Part shown: positions 15,650 to 23,345 of the stretch, in pieces
Layout of the letters: each line of letters begins with the position of its first letter
Position numbering within the stretch: position 1 is the stretch's first letter
NCBI GenBank assembly: GCA_030041985.1
Contig: JASIAM010000193.1
Location: forward strand, 1-37,733
Origin: Bryobacteraceae bacterium
GTDB lineage: Bacteria; Acidobacteriota; Terriglobia; Bryobacterales; Bryobacteraceae
Length of the DNA: 37,733 nt
Direction of reading: 5' to 3'
Position numbers and translations under genes: made by a program
Notes under the pieces: model-generated
What the model saw: only the letters and a program-made list of their open reading frames with translations
Database searches by the model: none
What the model was told of the DNA's origin: nothing

Positions 15650-16726
15650 TTACCGCCGCGCAGGAGCCGGACGTGGTGACGCATTCACCGGCGGCGGCAC
15701 GGCGTCAGCAACCGGGGTCTGTTCGGGAGCTTTCACCAATCCCAGCGCCTGGCGCAATTCCTGGTCGATCGATTGGCGAATATCCGCGTTTTCTCTGAGG
15801 AACTGGCGCGCATTTTCGCGGCCTTGCCCGATGCGCTCGCCTTTGTAGCTGAACCACGAGCCGCTCTTCTCGATCACGCTCTGCGCCGATCCCAGGTCGA
15901 TCAGATCACCTTCCCGGGAAATGCCTTCTCCATAAATGATGTCGAACTCCGCTTCCCGGAATGGCGCGGCGACTTTGTTTTTGACCACCTTTACTTTCGT
16001 GCGGCTCCCAATCACGGTTTCCCCATCCTTGATGGCCGCGATCCGCCGGATATCCAGCCGCACCGAAGCGTAGAATTTCAGCGCGCGCCCACCGGTTGTG
16101 GTCTCGGGACTGCCGAACATTACCCCGATCTTTTCGCGGATCTGGTTAATGAAAATGAGGCAGGTTCGGGATTTCGAAACCACGCCGGTCAATTTCCGCA
16201 AGGCTTGCGACATCAGCCTCGCCTGAACACCCATGTGGCTGTCGCCCATCTCTCCATCCAATTCGGCTTTGGGGACCAGCGCCGCCACCGAATCCACCAC
16301 CAGAACGTCAATCTGTCCCGATGCGATCAGCGCTCCCGTGATTTCGAGCGCCTGCTCACCGTAATCCGGCTGCGAAACCAGCAGGTTGTCCACATCCACG
16401 CCGAGCTTCTTCGCATACACCGGATCGAGCGCATGCTCCACATCAATGAAGGCAGCCATACCGCCTTTCTTCTGCGCTTCGCCAATTACCTGCAGGGCGA
16501 TGGTGGTTTTGCCGGAAGACTCGGGGCCGAAGATCTCATTGATCCGGCCGCGCGGAAAACCTCCCACACCCAGGGCGGCATCCAGGGAAATCGATCCCGT
16601 GGAAATCACGGAAACCGGTACGATCGCATCTTTCGATCCCAGGCGGAGTATCGAGCCCTTGCCAAACTGCTTCTCAATCTGGCTGAGCGTATTATCTAAG
16701 ACGCGCGCGCGCTCTTTTTCATCCAT
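15650..16726 (-). CDS. recA: Recombinase RecA
   Basis: A 358-residue RecA, the strand-exchange ATPase of homologous recombination and co-protease for LexA-type repressors. It has the N-terminal helix ([19 protein letters not shown]), Walker [23 protein letters not shown] with the catalytic glutamate, Walker [27 protein letters not shown], the loop-2 region [18 protein letters not shown] and the C-terminal domain ending in a proline-rich tail instead of the usual acidic one. The ATG at 16726 begins [10 protein letters not shown]; its Shine-Dalgarno is weak. I see no obvious SOS box in the 71 bp upstream. A truncated RecA paralogue follows 3 bp downstream on the same transcript. Confidence 0.97.
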   Translation of the reverse strand: MDEKERARVLDNTLSQIEKQFGKGSILRLGSKDAIVPVSVISTGSISLDAALGVGGFPRGRINEIFGPESSGKTTIALQVIGEAQKKGGMAAFIDVEHALDPVYAKKLGVDVDNLLVSQPDYGEQALEITGALIASGQIDVLVVDSVAALVPKAELDGEMGDSHMGVQARLMSQALRKLTGVVSKSRTCLIFINQIREKIGVMFGSPETTTGGRALKFYASVRLDIRRIAAIKDGETVIGSRTKVKVVKNKVAAPFREAEFDIIYGEGISREGDLIDLGSAQSVIEKSGSWFSYKGERIGQGRENARQFLRENADIRQSIDQELRQALGLVKAPEQTPVADAVPPPVNASPRPAPARR

Positions 16727-16871
16727 TCGAGGCGTAGCTCCTGTTCCTTCCAGTTGCTTTCCCGGGCGGTAGAAAGCCCCGCAATCAGAGGAATATTTTG
16801 GATCCGCGGACCTGCCCCGCGGCTAGCGGTTTGAAGGTCCATTGTAGCGCGAGTAGTGCCCCGCCCGAGCG

Positions 16872-16877
16872 TATAAT
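16872..16877 (+). promoter_or_regulatory. Consensus -10 box before a TTG-started gene
   Basis: A perfect TATAAT sits 20 bp before the TTG at 16897. There is no good -35 at 17 bp. If used, transcription would start near 16884 and give a leader of about 13 nt containing GAGGG. Confidence 0.35.
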
Positions 16878-16896
16878 CGGAGAAGAGGGTCCTCGA

Positions 16897-17541
16897 TTGG
16901 CAACACCCATCAGCACTGCGGGCCTCTTCATCGGAGTGGGGCTGGGATTAATCGGCATTCTGGCGGCCGCCGACAAAAAGACACCGTCCGCAACCAGAGG
17001 AGAAAACGAGGATGTCGTTCTGGAAGTCACCCTCTATGACGACCCCATGTTGGTCAAAGACCTCCTCGGAACCGACCTGGGCGGCCACTACATGGTGGCC
17101 GACGTCAAAATCGACCCGAAATTCGGCAAGCAAATCGTAATTGACCGCGACGATTTCGTGCTGCGCACCGAGAAGGACGGCGAACACACCACTCCGTTCG
17201 CCCCCAGCCAGATCCTAGCCCAGGATGCCGTGCTGGTTTCCCACGGCAAAGGCCCCAATGCCGCTTCCCCCGGCATGGTGCTCGAGGGACCGCTGATTGT
17301 AAGGGGTGGCGGACCTCCGGCCGACCCTGGCGTTACCGCAAAAGCGCCGCAGGCCGGGGAGAATTCCCCCAAGCAGGAAGACCCGCTCAAGAAACTGCTC
17401 GAGGACAAAATCCTGCCCGAAAAGAAAACCGCCGACGCCGTTACCGGCTTGCTCTACTTCCCGATGGAGAAGCAGAAACGCAAGGACCTGGAGTTGGATT
17501 ACGGCCCCCGCGAGACTCGCATCAGGTTGCGATTCAAATAA
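16897..17541 (+). CDS. Membrane-anchored or exported protein, function unknown
   Basis: A 214-residue protein if the TTG at 16897 is used. GAAGAGGG lies about 7 bp upstream of it, and the protein then opens with a hydrophobic segment (LFIGVGLGLIGILAAA), either a signal peptide or a membrane anchor. A longer frame from 16798 would run back into the recA upstream region and put an unlikely tail before the helix. The rest is hydrophilic: a beta-rich part with LEVTLYDDPMLVKDLLG and KQIVIDRDDFVLRTEKDGEH (about 45-100), a Gly/Pro-rich linker, a lysine- and glutamate-rich stretch (DPLKKLLEDKILPEKK) and a C-terminal LELDYGPRETRIRLRF. I do not recognise the family. It lies 50 bp before the response regulator on the same strand. 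Confidence 0.6.
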   Translation: MATPISTAGLFIGVGLGLIGILAAADKKTPSATRGENEDVVLEVTLYDDPMLVKDLLGTDLGGHYMVADVKIDPKFGKQIVIDRDDFVLRTEKDGEHTTPFAPSQILAQDAVLVSHGKGPNAASPGMVLEGPLIVRGGGPPADPGVTAKAPQAGENSPKQEDPLKKLLEDKILPEKKTADAVTGLLYFPMEKQKRKDLELDYGPRETRIRLRFK

Positions 17542-17591
17542 AAATCGAGGTTGAGGAACCCGGCGCCACCTCCTGCGTTAAGCTGAATACA

Positions 17592-18308
17592 ATGAGAATC
17601 CTGGTCGTCGAAGACGAGAAACGGATCGCCGACTTTCTGTCCCGCGGTTTGCAAGGCGCTGGCTACGCGGTGGATACTGCCCCTTCCGGCGGCGCCGCGC
17701 TCGACTGTGTGCACTCGGCCGATTACGACCTGGTGGTTCTCGATCTGATGCTTCCCGATATGGACGGGCTGCAGGTGATGGAGAAAATTCGCAACCGCAA
17801 GCTCGGCCCGCCGGTACTCATCCTCAGCGCCCGCGGCGCGCTCGACGACCGTGTCAAGGGTCTGGAGTTGGGCGCGGACGACTATCTGGTCAAGCCTTTC
17901 GCATTCGTGGAATTGCTGGCCCGCGTGCGAGCCTTGTTGCGCCGTGGCCAGCCCGCTCCGGAACGGCTGCAGGTCGCCGATCTGGCGCTCGACTGCATTC
18001 GCCGGAAAGTCACACGCAACGGCGAAGCCATTGACCTCGCGCCCAAAGAATTTGGCATCCTCGAATATATGATGCGGAACAAAGGCCGCCCTTTGAGCCG
18101 CACCATGATTGTGGAGCATGTCTGGGATATGGATTACGATGGCCTCACCAACATCGTGGATGTCTATATCCGCCATTTGCGCAGCAAGATCGACGACCGG
18201 TTCCCGCAAAAGCTCATTCAAACCGTGCGCGGCATCGGTTATATGATCGAAGCGCCCGACAAGCCGGCCGAGCGGTCCGCCGAGCCGGTTGCCGAACGGC
18301 AGGCCTGA
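17592..18308 (+). CDS. OmpR/PhoB-family DNA-binding response regulator
   Basis: A 238-residue two-component response regulator. The receiver domain (1-120) has the acidic pocket in VVEDEKRIADFL, the phosphoacceptor D51 in LVVLDLMLPDMDGL, the switch serine in LILSARG and K101 in YLVKPF. The C-terminal winged helix (about 130-225) shows LALDCIRRKVTRNGEAIDL, KEFGILEYMMRNKGRPLSRT, HVWDMDYDGLTNIVDVYIRH and QTVRGIGYMI, close to the CusR/CopR/MprA branch. The sensor kinase gene follows directly and translation is probably coupled. The stimulus is not evident; this branch often answers to metal or envelope stress, and an MFS exporter lies downstream. Confidence 0.95.
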   Translation: MRILVVEDEKRIADFLSRGLQGAGYAVDTAPSGGAALDCVHSADYDLVVLDLMLPDMDGLQVMEKIRNRKLGPPVLILSARGALDDRVKGLELGADDYLVKPFAFVELLARVRALLRRGQPAPERLQVADLALDCIRRKVTRNGEAIDLAPKEFGILEYMMRNKGRPLSRTMIVEHVWDMDYDGLTNIVDVYIRHLRSKIDDRFPQKLIQTVRGIGYMIEAPDKPAERSAEPVAERQA

Positions 18309-18309
18309 T

Positions 18310-19860
18310 GTGTGGCGCAAACGCAATCTCCGCCGGATCCTGCGCGGCTTGCGCTTCCGCCTGACGGCCGGTTATTTCCTGTTTTTTATCGTTCTACTGG
18401 GTGGGGTTGCGGCTCTGTTCCAGGCCCGGCTCACTAAGATCCTCGACGATCAGGCAGACAATTCCGTGAACCAGCAATGGGCCGCCATGAAAGGCTACCT
18501 GCGCATCGAGAAAAATCCGCAGACCCAGAATACCGAGGCATTTTGGTATTACGACGACGAAGATCCTGACGAGAGCCGCATCGTCCTGAACATTCAGAGA
18601 ATCTATTTCGTCGCCGGCAGCAACGGAAAATTGATTCACGAAGGCAAAACAGGTGACGATGCCATCTCCACGGAATACGAAGACCTCGGGGTTGACCCTC
18701 CGGCCCTGATTCGCAAAGAGGTGCAAACGGCGATGGCCACCAGCCCGCCGCAGCCTCTTTATACGATCCGGCGGAACAAGCAGGGCGCGCAGTTCCTGAT
18801 TCGGTCGGGCATTGTCTTCGACGAGCAACATCACAACCCCTATTACGTCGCGGTGGGCACGCCGCTGTCGCAGTACGAGAATATCTCGCGCGAGTTTGCT
18901 CTGATTTACGCCGGCGTGGTTCCCTTGGCTTTGCTGCTGGGAGGATTACTCGGCTGGTTTATGGCCGGGCGCGCGCTCGAGCCCGTGCTCGAAGTGGCTC
19001 AGGCGGCGCAGCGCATCTCGGGTTCTAATCTGAGCCTGCGTATCCCCACGCGGCAGGCTGGAGATGAACTCGATTACCTCATCCTTACGTTTAACCGCAT
19101 GATCGAGCGCCTGGAAGCCTCCTTCCAGCAGATGAAGCAGTTTTCCGCGGATGTCTCTCATGAGTTGCGAACGCCCATCACCGCCATTCGCGGCCAGCTC
19201 GAAGTGGCTCTGTTCACCGCTAAAAGCGACGAGCAATATCGCGATGCCATAGTGGATGCGCTGCAGGATATTGACCGCCTCTCCCAGATTGTGCGGGCGC
19301 TGCTGCTGTTGTCGCAAGCCGAATCCGGCCAATTGACTCTGCAAAAGAGCCGGCTGGATTTAGGAGACGTGGTTCGCGACCTGGTCGAGCAATTCCAGAT
19401 TCCAGCCGAAGCGGAAAAGGTGCGGCTGAAGGCCGTTGTCAATGGCGAATGTCCCGCCGATGTGGACCGCGTGCAGATCGAGCGCATGATCACCAACCTG
19501 CTTTCGAACGCAATCAAATTCACGCCCGAGGGCGGCGAAGTGCGGGTGATCTTGCGGTCCTACCCGGACCTTGCCGAAATCATCGTGGAAGATACAGGGA
19601 GCGGCATCGCCAAGGAGTATCTGCCGCACATCTTCGATCGATTCTATCGGGTGCCGGGGCAGGGAAGTGCGCCCGGTCCCGATCAAGGCCTCGGGCTAGG
19701 ACTAAGCTTTGTGGCCTGGATCGTAAAGGCCCACCATGGCACCATCGAGGTGGACAGCACTCTCGGACGGGGAACCCGATTTACGGTGCGCATTCCGGTG
19801 GAGGTGGGCCAACCCGCTACTGGTGAACTGACTGCCGAGCCGATACTGAAGGAGATGTAA
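18310..19860 (+). CDS. Sensor histidine kinase, HAMP-HisKA-HATPase type
   Basis: A 516-residue membrane kinase partnered with the response regulator. GTG at 18310 starts one base after the regulator's stop and is preferred over TTG at 18289, which overlaps by 20 bp. Layout: TM1 at about 18-37, a periplasmic sensor of about 160 residues rich in acidic residues (YDDEDPDESR), TM2 at about 198-220, HAMP to about 272, and HisKA with phospho-acceptor H284 in SADVSHELRTPITAIRGQ. The ATPase domain has the N box MITNLLSNAIKFTPEGG, the G1 box VEDTGSGIAKEYLPHIFDRF and the G2 box GLGLGLSFVAWIVKAHHG. All catalytic motifs are intact. The sensor region is not similar to one I can name, so the signal is unknown. 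Confidence 0.94.
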   Translation: MWRKRNLRRILRGLRFRLTAGYFLFFIVLLGGVAALFQARLTKILDDQADNSVNQQWAAMKGYLRIEKNPQTQNTEAFWYYDDEDPDESRIVLNIQRIYFVAGSNGKLIHEGKTGDDAISTEYEDLGVDPPALIRKEVQTAMATSPPQPLYTIRRNKQGAQFLIRSGIVFDEQHHNPYYVAVGTPLSQYENISREFALIYAGVVPLALLLGGLLGWFMAGRALEPVLEVAQAAQRISGSNLSLRIPTRQAGDELDYLILTFNRMIERLEASFQQMKQFSADVSHELRTPITAIRGQLEVALFTAKSDEQYRDAIVDALQDIDRLSQIVRALLLLSQAESGQLTLQKSRLDLGDVVRDLVEQFQIPAEAEKVRLKAVVNGECPADVDRVQIERMITNLLSNAIKFTPEGGEVRVILRSYPDLAEIIVEDTGSGIAKEYLPHIFDRFYRVPGQGSAPGPDQGLGLGLSFVAWIVKAHHGTIEVDSTLGRGTRFTVRIPVEVGQPATGELTAEPILKEM

Positions 19861-19910
19861 GCCGACGCAACTTGCTACAATCCTGTTAGTTGCTTTCAGG
19901 CCGGCAATCA

Positions 19911-21146
19911 ATGTCGCCATCCACCACGGTTGCACCCACCTTTTTTGAGCGGGTATTTAAAGCTTTTCATTATCGCGATTTCCGGCTGATGTTCGTAGGC
20001 GCATGCATTTCCAGCATCGGCACCTGGATGCAGAATCTGGCGCAGGCGTGGATTGTCTTCGATATTTCAAAATCAGCGTTTTACCTGGGCCTCGATGCTT
20101 TTCTCGCCGGGATTCCGGTGTTTTTGTTTTCCATCATTGGCGGTGTCGTCGCCGACCGTGTGGAGCGGCGGCGGGTGCTATTGGTTTCGCAATATATACA
20201 GATGGCATCGGCCTTCATCCTGACCGGGCTCATCTTCTTCCACGTGGTCCGCATCTGGGAGATTCTCAGCCTTTCTTTCCTTTGCGGAACGGCGCAGTCA
20301 TTCGGCGGGCCGGCATATTCGGCGCTCATTCCGACCCTGGTTAAGAAAGAGGATATGCCCAACGCCATTGCGTTGAACTCCATCCAGTTCAACCTGGCGC
20401 GCGTGCTGGGACCAGCTTTCGGCGGTGTGGCGCTGGACCGTCTTGGCGCGGTGTGGTGTTTCGGATTGAACGGGCTTTCGTTTCTAGCGCCGGTAATCTC
20501 CCTAACTATCCTCACTACCCGCTATCTGCCCCAGAAAACTGGAGAGTCCGTAATCCAGAGCATGAAGCAGGGCTTCCGGTTCATCCGCGATCAAGGCGCA
20601 ATGGAAGCTTTAATTTTCCTGGCCTTCGTGATGACTGCTTTGGGGTTCCCGATGATGACGTTCCTCCCCGTATTCGCTAAGGACATATTTCGGGGAGGGC
20701 CGTGGACATTCACTTTGTTCCTGTGTTCCTCAGGCATCGGCGCAGTAGTGGGATCGCTGCTCGTGGCGTGGATGGGCAACGTGCAGCACAAGGGGCGGAT
20801 CGCCTTGGCGTCCCTCGTCTGGCTGGGTGTAGGTATTGTGATATTCTCGTTCTCGACTAATCTGGGCTTGAGTTGCATCGTCTTGTTTCTTACCGGGATC
20901 GGTTTGATGACAGTGTTCGCCAATGTCAATTCGCTGGTGCAGTTGATTACACCGAACGAGATGCGCGGGCGCGTGATGAGTGTTTACAATTCGGCATTTC
21001 GTGGAGGGATGCCTCTGGGAAACCTGGCGACGGGCTGGCTCGTCCCAATGTTCACAGCGCCGTTTGTGCTAGCGGCGAACGGATTCCTGCTGGTATTGCT
21101 GGCGTTATATTTCCTGTTGGTGCAGCGTAAAGTCGCAACACTGTGA
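19911..21146 (+). CDS. MFS transporter, EntS/enterobactin-exporter-like
   Basis: A 411-residue major facilitator with about 12 membrane segments. The ATG at 19911 is chosen over the frame start at 19890 because relatives begin shortly before YRDFRLMFVGACISSIGTWMQ. The loop-2/3 MFS signature reads GGVVADRVERRRVLL, and TM5 has NLARVLGPAFGGVAL. The pattern matches the DUF894/EntS branch of exporters for siderophores, macrolides or other small molecules. The substrate is not determinable. It starts 50 bp after the histidine kinase, so it could be a target of that two-component system. A TACAAT at 19876-19881 might be a -10 for a separate promoter. Confidence 0.88.
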   Translation: MSPSTTVAPTFFERVFKAFHYRDFRLMFVGACISSIGTWMQNLAQAWIVFDISKSAFYLGLDAFLAGIPVFLFSIIGGVVADRVERRRVLLVSQYIQMASAFILTGLIFFHVVRIWEILSLSFLCGTAQSFGGPAYSALIPTLVKKEDMPNAIALNSIQFNLARVLGPAFGGVALDRLGAVWCFGLNGLSFLAPVISLTILTTRYLPQKTGESVIQSMKQGFRFIRDQGAMEALIFLAFVMTALGFPMMTFLPVFAKDIFRGGPWTFTLFLCSSGIGAVVGSLLVAWMGNVQHKGRIALASLVWLGVGIVIFSFSTNLGLSCIVLFLTGIGLMTVFANVNSLVQLITPNEMRGRVMSVYNSAFRGGMPLGNLATGWLVPMFTAPFVLAANGFLLVLLALYFLLVQRKVATL

Positions 21147-21155
21147 GGATTTGCA

Positions 21156-21827
21156 ATGTGGTCCTGGCTTCTGGTGGCGTTTTTGGCAACGCCGCCGCTT
21201 TTCCAAACGGCGCGGGATAAACAAGATCGCGCAGGCTTAGAGAGAATCGTCGAACAGTCCGCTGCCGCGGCCGCCAAGGCTCCGAACGATGCGGAGGCCC
21301 AATACAACCTCGCGTTGGCTTCCTCCTACCTGGCCGAAGTGGCGCTGGAGCAGGGCGATAAGAAGACCGCGCAGGCGGCGGCCGAGCGAGGCGTCAAGGC
21401 CGCGCAACAGGCGGTCACTCTGAAGCCTCAGAATGCGGAGTATTACCGCATCCTGGGAACGCTCTGCGGACAAGTAGTCCCGGCCAACGTTCTGGCAGGT
21501 CTCGGTTACGCCAAGCAGGCCCGCGATGCTATCGAGAAGGCTATTGCGCTCGACCCGAAATCCTCGGAAGCGTATGTTGCCCGCGGCGTCGGCAATTATT
21601 ATGTGCCGTCGGGGCTGGGCGGAGGCTTTGAACTGGCCATCGCCGATTTCCGCAAGGCAATCGATCTCGATTCCAAAAATGCCGATGCGTGGCTATGGTT
21701 GGGAATGGCTTTGCGAAAGGAAAACAAAATCGCAGACGCCCGGCAAGCTTTCACCAAGTCTCTGGAACTCGACCCCCAACGTACCTGGACCAAGCAGCAA
21801 CTTGACAAAACACCGCCTTCGCCGTAG
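21156..21827 (+). CDS. Secreted tetratricopeptide-repeat protein
   Basis: A 223-residue protein with an N-terminal signal peptide (MWSWLLVAFLATPPLFQ) and a right-handed solenoid of TPR-like helices. Recognisable repeats are APNDAEAQYNLALASSYLAE, QAVTLKPQNAEYYRILGTLC, IALDPKSSEAYVARGVGNYY and AIDLDSKNADAWLWLGMALR, ending LELDPQRTWTKQQL. TPR proteins serve as protein-protein scaffolds. GAGG lies 8-9 bp before the ATG, and the gene starts 9 bp after the MFS stop, so it is probably in the same operon; a periplasmic role linked to the exporter is a guess. Confidence 0.82.
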   Translation: MWSWLLVAFLATPPLFQTARDKQDRAGLERIVEQSAAAAAKAPNDAEAQYNLALASSYLAEVALEQGDKKTAQAAAERGVKAAQQAVTLKPQNAEYYRILGTLCGQVVPANVLAGLGYAKQARDAIEKAIALDPKSSEAYVARGVGNYYVPSGLGGGFELAIADFRKAIDLDSKNADAWLWLGMALRKENKIADARQAFTKSLELDPQRTWTKQQLDKTPPSP

Positions 21828-21843
21828 CTAGTGAGAATCCGGT

Positions 21844-22368
21844 ATGAGCGTTCTGAGCGAAAAACTCACACGGGAACAGTTCCGCGACTTATATGCCGGC
21901 GAGAAGCCTAACTTCGAATTGATCGATGGACGTCCGGAGCAGAAAGCCTTGGGAAGCAAACGTCATGCGCGCCTGCAGGTGATTCTCGGCCGGATGTTGG
22001 ATGACCTGGGATTCCGGGCTGCTACCGAACTGACGCTGGCTATCAGTGAAACCTGGGAGCCGGTCCCGGACGTAGCCGGTCTTCTTGGCCCGGAAAGTGA
22101 CGAGGTCTATCAGAGCGAGCCGCCTGCCGCCGTGATCGAAATCTTGTCCCCCACCGATCGCTTCACGCAGCTCGATGAGAAGTGCCGCCGCTATGCAAAG
22201 TGGGGCGTCAAAGATATTCTGGCGTTCGACCCGATCGCTCTCCGGGCGTGGCATTGGGACGCAGGCACGGACGGCCTGGTTCACTTTTCGCAGACGTACC
22301 AATTTCTGAGCAAACCGGACGCGGAGCTTTCCTTGGCGGAAGTGTTCCGCCGCCTTCGAGCGAATTGA
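21844..22368 (+). CDS. Uma2 family (DUF820) PD-(D/E)XK nuclease-like protein
   Basis: A 174-residue protein of the Uma2/DUF820 family, which has a restriction-endonuclease-like fold. The core motif is present: an aspartate in WEPVPDVAGLL, then AAVIEILSPTDRF (E of the ExK) and the following LDEKCRRYAKWGVKDILAFDP lysine/arginine helix. Family members occur in many copies in Cyanobacteria, Acidobacteriota and Chloroflexota; their biological role is not established. It starts 16 bp after the TPR gene. Its 3' two-thirds lie opposite the open frame of the minus-strand TPR gene, which suggests that Uma2 arrived and displaced that gene's end, or that the latter frame is open by chance here. Confidence 0.85.
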   Translation: MSVLSEKLTREQFRDLYAGEKPNFELIDGRPEQKALGSKRHARLQVILGRMLDDLGFRAATELTLAISETWEPVPDVAGLLGPESDEVYQSEPPAAVIEILSPTDRFTQLDEKCRRYAKWGVKDILAFDPIALRAWHWDAGTDGLVHFSQTYQFLSKPDAELSLAEVFRRLRAN

Positions 22369-23250
22369 CCACCGTAACGGTCTCGGCCCTGCGGTACGGA
22401 GTGAGCTCGAAGTTCGTGCTCGTACAATCGCAAGGCCGGAAACTGGCCTCTCCTCTTTATCAGATGGCGCCCTCGACCCGGATGAGTCCACCGCGGACGC
22501 ATAGCGCCCCTCCGCTTCGTAAGCCAAAGCAAGCGAATGACTGATCAGTGCGGAATTTGGGTCATTGGCGCTGCGGAGACCTTCCCAGCGGACCAGAGAA
22601 CGTGAAAGATAACGGATGGCGTCGCTGTAGCGGCCGGAGTCGAAACATACCAATCCCAGGTTATTGAGGATCACTGCGCTTTCGACCAAGTCATTGCGCT
22701 GAGCGGTGACATCCAGATCGTGCGCAAGGACCTTTTCGGCTTCCGCAAAGTGGCCTCGTAATGCGTCCAAGGCCGCAACATTTTCCAGCAATTTCTCCAG
22801 CTCGGAGCTGGGCGGTTGGGCTTCCGCGCGGCGGACCCAACTCTCAAGCCGTAAAGACTGTGCCTTCGCCAGTTGCCCGGTTTCGAGATACACAGACGCC
22901 AGTTGAGAGATCACGCGCGCCAAGGCAAAATGATCCGGGCCCAGAATCCGCTGCCAGATGGCCAGCGACTGCAGGAAACATCGCTCCGCTTCCCGAAAGT
23001 TACCGATCTGCTCATAGTAAGTGCCGATGGCGCCGAGTACATACGCGACTGATTTGCCATCCGGCGCGACTTGCTTTGCTGCTTGGAGTGCCGCTTGAAA
23101 CTCGCGCTCGGCGCGAGTCACATTGCCGGCGAGTTGGAGTTGCTGTGCCGCTTTGAGGTGAGTCTGCCAGTCAGCCGTCTTACCAGAGTCCTCTACCGCC
23201 AGACATGGGATGTCGAGGAGGAGTAGCCACATCAGGAATCGCGGAGTCAT
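21889..23250 (-). pseudogene. TPR protein with disrupted or lost 3' part
   Basis: The frame from the ATG at 23250 encodes a signal peptide (MTPRFLMWLLLLDIPCLA) and then about 250 residues of good TPR solenoid: TRAEREFQAALQAAKQVAPD, SVAYVLGAIGTYYEQIGNF, DHFALARVISQLASVYLETG, ESAVILNNLGLVCFDSGRYS and ALISHSLALAYEAEGRYASA. After about 22485 the TPR pattern stops abruptly and the frame becomes arginine- and serine-rich, crossing the Uma2 gene antisense to a stop at 21889. That tail does not look like real protein. In related FxxTPR proteins more repeats would follow. The simplest reading is a TPR gene that lost its 3' part through rearrangement or frameshift near 22470-22490. It may still give a shorter product. 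Confidence 0.6.
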
Positions 23251-23308
23251 CGCCACCATGCAACGGCTAAGACGCTCGCGCGAGTTTCCGGTTAGGTGGC
23301 TGCTTTTC

Positions 23309-23339
23309 AAAAACGGGGCAGGCCGTTACAACCTGCCCC
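23309..23339 (-). terminator. Intrinsic terminator of the second Oar-like receptor
   Basis: Just past the receptor stop, the minus strand has a perfect 8-bp stem GGGGCAGG/CCTGCCCC with a 9-nt loop, followed after one base by TTTTT. This is the clearest intrinsic terminator in the window. Confidence 0.85.
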
Positions 23340-23345
23340 AGCCGA

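Noticed and set aside
15773-16699. 308-codon plus-strand frame opposite recA
   Set aside because: It mirrors recA codons and has no recognisable protein features.
17499-18326. 275-codon minus-strand frame opposite the response regulator
   Set aside because: Fully antisense to an intact OmpR-type regulator; composition is typical of a shadow frame.
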